Origin: Sphingomonadaceae bacterium
Lineage (GTDB): Bacteria; Pseudomonadota; Alphaproteobacteria; Sphingomonadales; Sphingomonadaceae
Direction of reading: 5' to 3'
Length of the DNA: 9,376 bases
Assembly: GCA_004282995.1 (NCBI GenBank)
Contig: SHLU01000083.1
Location: 1 to 9,376, forward strand
A model generated the notes under the pieces. The model searched no databases, was not told where the DNA came from, and saw nothing but the letters and a program-made list of their open reading frames with translations. Below are positions 4,909-9,376 of this stretch, piece by piece (within the stretch, counting starts at the first letter, position 1; the number at the start of each line of letters is the position of its first letter). The translations under genes and the position numbers were made by a program.

Positions 4909-6945
4909 TTATTCGAGCTCCAGGATTACCGCGTCAACCGCCAGACTGTCGCCCTCAGCGGCATTGATCTTGGCGATCTTGCCTTCCTTCTCGGCGCGCA
5001 GGATGTTCTCCATCTTCATTGCTTCGACCGTGGCGAGCGGCTGGCCCGGCTGGACTTCATCGCCCTCACCCACATGCAGCTTCACCAGCAGACCTGGCAT
5101 GGGGCAGATCAACAGCCGTGAAAGATCGGGCGGTTCCTTCTCGATCATGTGCTCGGCCAAATGTGCCACCCGCGCAGGGAGAATTCGGACATGCTGCGTG
5201 CTCCCCCGGGTCGTGATGGCATAGCCGGTGCGGGTGGGCGTGAGTTGCGCGGTCAAGGCATCGTCACTGAACTCGACATCGACCATGTCCTGGCCGGGCG
5301 TGTAATCGAAGCTCAATTCGACCGCTTCATCGTCGACCATGATCGCGTCCTCGGCGATCTGCACGAGATAATGCCGCGCCTCGGCCTCGCTCTGGCCGAT
5401 CCGGATGGCCCAGTCGCCCGGCGCATACATCTCACCCGATAATTGCTGGTCGATCCGGCGAGCACGGTCGGCATCGGCAGTGGCGATGACGCCCGCAACC
5501 GCAGCCAGCCTGCGCAGCAATTCATCGCTTGCGTGCGCACCTTCGAATCCCTCGGGATATTCCTCGGCGATAAAGCCGGTGGTCAACTCGCCCGACCTGA
5601 ACCGGGGATGCTGCATGATGGCACTTAGGAAATCGATATTGTGGCCCAGACCCTTGATGCGGAATGCGTCAAGCGCCTCGACCTGCAAATCGGCAGCTTC
5701 GTCGCGCGTTTCGCCCCACGTCACCAGTTTGGCGATCATCGGGTCGTAGAACATCGAGACCTCGCCGCCTTCATAGACACCGTCATCGATACGGATGCCG
5801 TCGACACCGCGGCGGCCATTGGCGGTGCCGTCGTCTGTCCAGCCTTCAAGCGGCGGGTCGTATTCGACCAATCGCCCGGTGCTGGGAAGGAAGCCGCGAT
5901 AGGGATCCTCTGCGTAGACGCGATTTTCGATCGCCCAACCATCGATACCGATGTCGTCCTGCGTCATTTCCAGCTTCTCGCCGGCAGCGACGCGGATCAT
6001 CTGCTCGACAAGGTCAATGCCAGTGATGGCCTCGGTGACAGGATGCTCCACCTGAAGGCGAGTGTTCATTTCAAGGAAGTAGAAGCTCTCGCCAGTCGGA
6101 TCCTTGCCGCTGACGATCAGTTCGACAGTGCCAGCGGAGTGGTAATCGACTGCTCGCGACAGCGCCACGCACTGCTCACCCATCGCCTTGCGCATCTTGG
6201 GCGTGACGAAGGGTGACGGTGCTTCTTCCACCACTTTCTGGTGACGACGCTGGATCGAGCATTCGCGTTCGTTGAGATAGAGAATGTTGCCATGCTTATC
6301 GCCCAGTATCTGGATCTCGATATGGCGCGGGTCCTCGATGAATTTCTCGATAAAGACGCGGTCATCGCCAAAGGAGTTGAGGCCTTCGCGTTTGGTGGCT
6401 TCAAACCCTTCGCGCACATCCTTCTCGCTATAGGCAAGACGCATGCCCTTGCCTCCGCCCCCGGCGGAGGCCTTCATCATCACGGGGTAGCCGATATCGT
6501 TGCTGATCTCGACGGCATGATCAGTGTCGCGGATTTCTCCGACAAAGCCCGGGACCACGTTGACGCCCGCCTTCTTGGCGAGCTTCTTGGATTCGATCTT
6601 GTCACCCATCGCAGCGATGGCATTGGCCGGCGGACCGATGAAGGTGATGCCGGCCTTGTCCAGCGCCTCAACGAAGCTGGCGCGCTCCGACAGGAAGCCA
6701 TAGCCCGGGTGGATCGCCTCGGCGCCAGTCTGCTGGGCCGCAGCGATGATCTTGTCGGCGATCAGATAACTTTCAGCGGCAGGCGGCGGTCCTATATGGA
6801 CCGCTTCGTCCGCCATTTTCACGAAAGGCGCGCGAGCATCGGCATCGGAATAGACCGCGACGGTGGCGATCCCCATCCGCTTGGCCGTCTTGATGATGCG
6901 GCAGGCAATCTCGCCGCGATTGGCAATCAGGATCTTGGAAAACAA
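4909..6945 (-). CDS. pccA: Propionyl-CoA carboxylase alpha subunit (biotin carboxylase + BCCP)
   Basis: A 678-residue biotin-carrying subunit that carboxylates biotin with ATP and bicarbonate; the beta subunit then passes CO2 to propionyl-CoA to make methylmalonyl-CoA. The biotin carboxylase domain spans about 1-445: the start FSKILIANRGEIACR, the Gly-rich ATP loop KASAGGGGKGMR at 158-169, and the catalytic EMNTRLQVEHPVTE at 292-305. A linker domain (BT-type) follows, then a C-terminal biotinyl domain with PMPGLLVKL at 615-623 and EAMKM, where Lys644 is the biotin site. Length and layout fit alphaproteobacterial PccA better than shorter acetyl-CoA carboxylase AccC; methylcrotonyl-CoA or geranyl-CoA carboxylase is a less likely alternative. 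It starts with TTG. No beta subunit is in the window. Confidence 0.95.
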   Translation of the reverse strand: MFSKILIANRGEIACRIIKTAKRMGIATVAVYSDADARAPFVKMADEAVHIGPPPAAESYLIADKIIAAAQQTGAEAIHPGYGFLSERASFVEALDKAGITFIGPPANAIAAMGDKIESKKLAKKAGVNVVPGFVGEIRDTDHAVEISNDIGYPVMMKASAGGGGKGMRLAYSEKDVREGFEATKREGLNSFGDDRVFIEKFIEDPRHIEIQILGDKHGNILYLNERECSIQRRHQKVVEEAPSPFVTPKMRKAMGEQCVALSRAVDYHSAGTVELIVSGKDPTGESFYFLEMNTRLQVEHPVTEAITGIDLVEQMIRVAAGEKLEMTQDDIGIDGWAIENRVYAEDPYRGFLPSTGRLVEYDPPLEGWTDDGTANGRRGVDGIRIDDGVYEGGEVSMFYDPMIAKLVTWGETRDEAADLQVEALDAFRIKGLGHNIDFLSAIMQHPRFRSGELTTGFIAEEYPEGFEGAHASDELLRRLAAVAGVIATADADRARRIDQQLSGEMYAPGDWAIRIGQSEAEARHYLVQIAEDAIMVDDEAVELSFDYTPGQDMVDVEFSDDALTAQLTPTRTGYAITTRGSTQHVRILPARVAHLAEHMIEKEPPDLSRLLICPMPGLLVKLHVGEGDEVQPGQPLATVEAMKMENILRAEKEGKIAKINAAEGDSLAVDAVILELE

Positions 6946-6951
6946 GTCAGG

Positions 6952-6956
6952 CCTCC
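6952..6956 (-). promoter_or_regulatory. Strong Shine-Dalgarno fixing the TTG start of pccA
   Basis: The minus strand reads GGAGG here, six nt before TTG at 6945-6943. The next residues (FSKILIANRGE) match the usual beginning of this enzyme family, so TTG is very probably the true initiator although ATG is normal in such genes. Confidence 0.8.
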
Positions 6957-6959
6957 AGA

Positions 6960-6992
6960 GGCAGCATAGAGCGTTGATCCGCCTATGCCGCC
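6960..6992 (-). promoter_or_regulatory. Stem-loop in the leader of pccA
   Basis: In minus-strand RNA, GGCGGCAUAG (6992-6983) pairs with CUAUGCUGCC (6969-6960) over ten positions including one G-U. Three more pairs (GCG/CGC) follow after a single bulged U, closing a six-base loop GAUCAA. In the plus strand the G-U becomes an A/C mismatch, so the structure is better in the strand that would be transcribed. It ends only three nt before the GGAGG of pccA. No U-run follows, so it is not a classic terminator. It may stabilise the pccA message, mark a processing site, or affect ribosome access. No known riboswitch class is recognised. Confidence 0.5.
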
Positions 6993-7033
6993 CAAGGAGT
7001 TACCAATCAAGCCAAGGTGTAACCCAGGATGCG

Positions 7034-7495
7034 TTAGCTGCCTTCGTTGCCGTCATCATGGATATGGCCGATATGCCGTTCGCGCACAGCGATGAGCGAG
7101 CTGAACTCGTCATGCAGTTTCTTCGCCTGGTCTTCGCCGCCTGCAATTTCGGCGAAGGCCTTGTCCCATGCCGCTTCATCGGGGTTGCTGGCCCATCCCA
7201 TCTCGCCAATGCCATGCTCCATCTTGAAGAATACCATCAGATGCCATGGGCCGGAATTCATGTGTACCGAAACCGGCCCTTCCTGGCCGGCAGCATCGCT
7301 CGCCTTCTCGTACATGGCGATGATCTCGCTGGCACGACCCTGCTTGCCTTCCTTGAACCGCACGAGGTTTACCCGATACCAGTCCTGTTCGAGCATTTTC
7401 GGTTCGGCTTCAGCATGATTGTCGGCCTGTGCCGGTGTCACCGCCATCGGCATGGCAAGCGCGATCGCGCCTGCAAATAATGCGAATTTCGTCAT
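7034..7495 (-). CDS. Secreted protein of unknown function
   Basis: A 153-residue protein with a clear Sec signal peptide: MTK, a hydrophobic core (FALFAGAIALAMPMAV), then TPAQA before DNHAEA, giving signal peptidase I cleavage after about residue 24. The mature periplasmic part has a Trp/Tyr-rich segment (DWYRVNLVRFKEGKQGRA, 38-55), a helix (SEIIAMYEKASDAAG, 56-70) and a strand-like HLMVFF (85-90). The layout loosely recalls dimeric ferredoxin-like (NIPSNAP/Dabb-type) folds, but this is a guess. The tail RHIGHIHDDGNEGS has three closely spaced His. ATG at 7495 is preceded by GAGGGG about ten nt upstream. It sits between the DUF3445 gene (103-nt gap) and pccA (88-nt gap), in the same direction. 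I recognise no named family. Confidence 0.82.
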   Translation of the reverse strand: MTKFALFAGAIALAMPMAVTPAQADNHAEAEPKMLEQDWYRVNLVRFKEGKQGRASEIIAMYEKASDAAGQEGPVSVHMNSGPWHLMVFFKMEHGIGEMGWASNPDEAAWDKAFAEIAGGEDQAKKLHDEFSSLIAVRERHIGHIHDDGNEGS

Positions 7496-7598
7496 GGTAG
7501 CTGTACCCCTCTAGAGCAGCGACCCCGATTGCTGGCCCTCCCCAAGCCTCGGCCAGCACTGCTGACCTAGCAAGTCTACGAACGCAATGATTGTATGA
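7496..7598. promoter_or_regulatory. Intergenic region before the secreted-protein gene
   Basis: These 103 nt separate the DUF3445 stop from the secreted-protein start and could hold a separate promoter. The minus strand has TACAAT (complement of 7590-7595), close to a -10 consensus, but no matching -35 at the right distance, so this is weak. The same gap contains a perfect inverted repeat listed separately. Confidence 0.3.
7530..7558 (-). other. Perfect 8-bp inverted repeat between DUF3445 and secreted-protein genes
   Basis: TGCTGGCC (7530-7537) and GGCCAGCA (7551-7558) are exact reverse complements with a 13-nt spacer, so RNA from this gap can form a GC-rich hairpin. It lies 41 nt after the DUF3445 stop. 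No T-run follows on either strand, so it is not a standard intrinsic terminator. It could cause partial termination or protect the 3' end of the bioB-DUF3445 message. A repeat of this size can also arise by chance in a window this long. Confidence 0.4.
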
Positions 7599-8387
7599 TT
7601 ACGCCACTGTTCGGCCATCGGCATAGCCGAGCAGAGCAGGCAGATAGCGCTGGATACCGCGGCGCTCCCGTTCGCCGGTCGGGATTGCCTGCACTGCCTC
7701 TGCAAGCCATGCGATGGCCTCGGCTGAAAGCGATGCCAACGGCTGCACATAGACCCCGATGGTGAACAGGATCGCGCCCGTTTGCGGCAGGCGGCGCAAG
7801 GTCTGGCGTTCACAACGCGCATACAAGGTTTCGCCGGCGTTGGTTGCATCGACCCCGGCGAACAATTCGCGCGAACCCGGCAGGTGGCACAGCGCCCCGC
7901 TGTCGACCACGAACCAGTTGCTGCGACCATATATCGGGCCGGGTTTCAGCTTGGCCATGAACCGGTCGACCCCGGTGGCGAGTTGTTCGGCAAACCCGTG
8001 GATCGGCGCGTGAAGCGCGGCGAGCGGCAGGCCCATCTTGTCATCGACCCGCCAGTCGGTCGGAAAGGCCACCGCCGCACCGATGAGGCGATAGATGTCT
8101 TCATCGGGCCTGCGCGTCAGCAGGCACATGTCCTCCCAGTGCTGGAGCGCGACCTGGGGCAGTCCGCCCGAATGACCGAGCATGGCAGCGAGTTCCGCCC
8201 CGGGAGCCTCGGCTTCCTCGGTCACCCGAACCGCCTCGGGCCGGGCGTCGAAGCCCGCGGCCCGGACACTCAGGTCGGGATCGGGCTGGAGCCACTCGCT
8301 CTCGTCGAGCTTGCGCAGACCGATCTGGAGCTTTGCGCCTTTGCGCGCGTGGGGCAACAACTCCTCGACGGAGAAGCCGAGTGTCAC
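7599..8387 (-). CDS. DUF3445 protein, similar to heme-dependent oxidative N-demethylase alpha subunit
   Basis: A 262-residue, probably cytoplasmic protein. Family features seen in order: QHWEDMCLL at 82-90, AFPTDWRVDDKMG at 107-119, LHAPIHGF at 125-132, SNWFVVDSG at 156-164, and the conserved C-terminal block RCERQTLRRLP at 191-201 followed by TGAILFTIGVYVQPL at 203-217. Known relatives include the heme-binding alpha subunit of oxidative N-demethylases and dimethylamine monooxygenase components, which need reductase or ferredoxin partners. None is encoded here, so substrate and even redox activity are unknown. The start is GTG at 8387, which overlaps the bioB stop as GTGA; no separate Shine-Dalgarno at normal spacing is seen, so translation probably follows from bioB. 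Confidence 0.85.
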   Translation of the reverse strand: MTLGFSVEELLPHARKGAKLQIGLRKLDESEWLQPDPDLSVRAAGFDARPEAVRVTEEAEAPGAELAAMLGHSGGLPQVALQHWEDMCLLTRRPDEDIYRLIGAAVAFPTDWRVDDKMGLPLAALHAPIHGFAEQLATGVDRFMAKLKPGPIYGRSNWFVVDSGALCHLPGSRELFAGVDATNAGETLYARCERQTLRRLPQTGAILFTIGVYVQPLASLSAEAIAWLAEAVQAIPTGERERRGIQRYLPALLGYADGRTVA

Positions 8388-9376
8388 TCCGCGGGAACCG
8401 CCGCTTTCTCTGCGCGCATCGGCTCTTCGCCCTGCAATGCGGTCAGGCCGAGCTTGGCGAACAGCGCGGCGTCGCTCTCGTCACCGGCATTGGCGGCTGT
8501 CAGCAGCTTGTCGCCGGTGAAGATCGAGTTCGCGCCCGCAAGGAAGCAGAGCGCCTGCGTCGCCTCGCTCATGCTTTCGCGGCCGGCGGAGAGGCGCACC
8601 ATGCTCTTGGGCATGGTGATGCGCGCCACGGCCACGGTGCGGACGAATTCGATATCGTCGATCTTGGCCAGCGGGGTGTCGGCCAGCATGTCGCCAAGCA
8701 CTGTGCCCTTGATCGGCACCAGCGCGTTGACCGGCACGCTTTCGGGATGCTGTTCCAGCGTCGCCAGCGTGTGGACGAAGCCGACGCGGTCGGCGCGCGT
8801 TTCGCCCATGCCGACGATCCCGCCGCTGCACACGTTGATGCCGGCATCGCGGACATTCTGCAGCGTATCGAGCCGCGACTGGTAATCGCGCGTGGTGATG
8901 ATCCGTTCGTAATATTCCGGCCCGGAATCGATATTGTGATTGTAATAATCGAGGCCAGCTTCCTTGAGCATGTCCGCTTGCCTGGGCGTCAGCATCCCCA
9001 GCGTCATGCAGGTCTCCAGCCCCATCGCGCGCACGCCCTTTACGATCTCGACGATCGCGGGCATGTCGCGGTCCTTGGGATTGCGCCAGGCGGCGCCCAT
9101 GCAGAACCGCTGGCTTCCGTGATCCTTGGCCTGCGCAGCGGATTGCAGCACCTGCTGCACGTCCATCAGCTTGGTCGCCTCAACCCCGCTATCGGCCTTC
9201 ACCGACTGCGAGCAATAGCCGCAATCCTCGGGGCACCCGCCGGTCTTGATAGAGAGCAGCGTGCACAGCTGGACCTGCTCAGGCGGATGATACTCGCGGT
9301 GGACCGTAGCGGCCTGGAATAGCAGCTCGGTGAAAGGAAGGTCGAAGAGGCCGGCGATCTCGTCGCGAGTCCAGTC
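8384..9376 (-). CDS. bioB: Biotin synthase, N-terminal end outside the window
   Basis: A radical SAM enzyme that inserts sulfur into dethiobiotin to give biotin. 330 residues are visible, from DWTRDEIAGLFDLPF to the TGA at 8386-8384; by alignment from memory with E. coli BioB (346 residues) only about 5-10 N-terminal residues or so are missing. The 4Fe-4S SAM cluster motif is CPEDCGYC (Cys48, Cys52, Cys55 of the visible part). The 2Fe-2S ligands are also all present: Cys92 (FCMGAAW), Cys123 (ETCMTLG), Cys183 (NVCSGGIVG) and Arg261 (VRLSAGRE). YNHNID at 145-150 is conserved substrate-site sequence. The enzyme therefore looks active. It overlaps the DUF3445 gene by 4 nt and lies upstream of pccA, whose product needs biotin. 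Its promoter is outside the window. Confidence 0.97.
   Translation of the reverse strand, partial: DWTRDEIAGLFDLPFTELLFQAATVHREYHPPEQVQLCTLLSIKTGGCPEDCGYCSQSVKADSGVEATKLMDVQQVLQSAAQAKDHGSQRFCMGAAWRNPKDRDMPAIVEIVKGVRAMGLETCMTLGMLTPRQADMLKEAGLDYYNHNIDSGPEYYERIITTRDYQSRLDTLQNVRDAGINVCSGGIVGMGETRADRVGFVHTLATLEQHPESVPVNALVPIKGTVLGDMLADTPLAKIDDIEFVRTVAVARITMPKSMVRLSAGRESMSEATQALCFLAGANSIFTGDKLLTAANAGDESDAALFAKLGLTALQGEEPMRAEKAAVPAE

Noticed and set aside
6444..6480. GC-rich inverted repeat (CCTCCGCC / CGGAGG) in pccA
   Set aside because: It encodes the glycine-rich ATP loop AGGGGKG; repeated Gly codons create the symmetry.
5641..6969. Long plus-strand ORFs (191 and 242 codons) opposite pccA
   Set aside because: The minus strand encodes an intact 678-residue carboxylase subunit; the plus frames are antisense shadows with no family features.
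7782..9322. Long plus-strand ORFs (367 and 329 codons) opposite DUF3445 and bioB
   Set aside because: Antisense to genes with all expected motifs; the translations show no domain and only GC-bias composition.
1..9376. CRISPR array, IS element, tRNA, phage or toxin-antitoxin module
   Set aside because: No direct-repeat array, transposase, tRNA-like cloverleaf, integrase or paired toxin/antitoxin-type proteins were seen on either strand.

Overview
The window looks like ordinary chromosome from a GC-rich alphaproteobacterium, most likely order Sphingomonadales (an Erythrobacter-like lineage). This rests on the character of the proteins (long alphaproteobacterial-type PccA and BioB, the aroK-aroB pair) and on GC-rich codon use judged by eye. 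No database search was possible. There are no rRNA, tRNA, IS element, phage, CRISPR or plasmid signatures.

Left part (1-2030). Two small overlapping minus-strand genes, one for a 44-residue single-span membrane protein and one for a signal-peptide protein cut by the window edge, face away from aroK. aroK (shikimate kinase) and aroB (3-dehydroquinate synthase) overlap by 10 nt and form a plus-strand shikimate-pathway pair.

Middle part (2031-3854). A DUF421/YetF-type membrane protein (minus) converges on aroB with an 8-nt gap. It is divergent from a plus-strand cyclase-family metal-dependent hydrolase. An uncharacterised 88-residue gene (minus) follows, with a 138-nt non-coding stretch upstream of it.

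Right part (3855-9376). All genes are on the minus strand and read from right to left: bioB (biotin synthase, N-terminus beyond the edge), a DUF3445 protein (similar to the heme-dependent oxidative N-demethylase alpha subunit), a secreted protein of unknown function, pccA (biotin-carrying alpha subunit of propionyl-CoA carboxylase), an O-methyltransferase, and a CsaA-type tRNA-binding protein. Several junctions are tight: bioB/DUF3445 overlap as GTGA, pccA/O-methyltransferase are 2 nt apart, and O-methyltransferase/csaA share one base as TGATG. The apparent theme is biotin supply (BioB) beside a major biotin user (PccA). The partner subunit PccB and methylmalonyl-CoA mutase are not in the window.

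The most interesting points are the small ORF pair at the left edge, the translationally coupled bioB-DUF3445 pair, and a 13-bp-pair stem-loop just upstream of the Shine-Dalgarno of pccA that pairs better in the transcribed strand than in its complement. I did not find a convincing new defence, mobile or signalling system.
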